DNA of 6,611 bases from Spirochaetaceae bacterium (lineage in GTDB: Bacteria > Spirochaetota > Spirochaetia > DSM-2461), in assembly GCA_016342385.1 (NCBI GenBank), contig JAEINM010000240.1, positions 1 to 6,611 on the forward strand, given 5' to 3'. Under the pieces are notes generated by a model. It made no database searches. It saw only the letters and a list, made by a program, of their open reading frames with translations, and had not been told where the DNA came from. Position numbers and translations under genes: made by a program. Of the stretch, positions 6,581-6,611 are shown piece by piece (position 1 is the stretch's first letter; each line of letters begins with the position of its first letter).

Positions 6581-6611
6581 TATCCGATTTATCCTATTTC
6601 GATTCGGGGGG

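Overview
The window is ordinary bacterial chromosomal DNA: tightly packed protein genes with leaderless AT-rich gaps, Shine-Dalgarno sites and a classic rho-independent terminator. Base composition is moderately AT-rich and even across the genes. Nothing points to a phage, plasmid, transposon or CRISPR locus. The gene set (isoamylase-type debranching enzyme, Cof-type phosphatase, C_GCAxxG_C_C redox protein, AsnA) would fit a fermentative anaerobe such as a spirochaete or a Firmicutes relative. That placement is a guess from gene content and protein style, not something the sequence proves.

Left arm (1-2989, minus strand): a GlgX/TreX-type glycogen debranching enzyme is followed 81 bases downstream by a Cof-type HAD phosphatase whose C-terminus runs off the window. 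The two probably share a transcript, which would pair alpha-1,6 glucan debranching with a possible sugar-phosphate phosphatase. Divergent spacer (2990-3195): it holds a good sigma70-like promoter reading right, a weaker one reading left, and a perfect 13-base palindrome directly upstream of the rightward -35 box.

Right arm (3196-6580, plus strand): a 499-residue metal-dependent amidohydrolase of the SsnA/MtaD/TrzN type stands alone and ends at a strong terminator. After a further gap with a perfect TATAAT box come a small cysteine-rich C_GCAxxG_C_C protein and, 104 bases on, an AsnA-type asparagine synthetase. The AsnA start is best placed at 5540, 13 codons inside the longest open frame.

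I found no convincing undescribed multi-gene system. The points most worth a second look are the amidohydrolase of unknown substrate with an altered metal-site motif, the palindrome in the divergent spacer, the uninterrupted nine-G tract inside the conserved glycine-rich motif of asnA, and G runs at both ends of the window that may mark assembly breaks.
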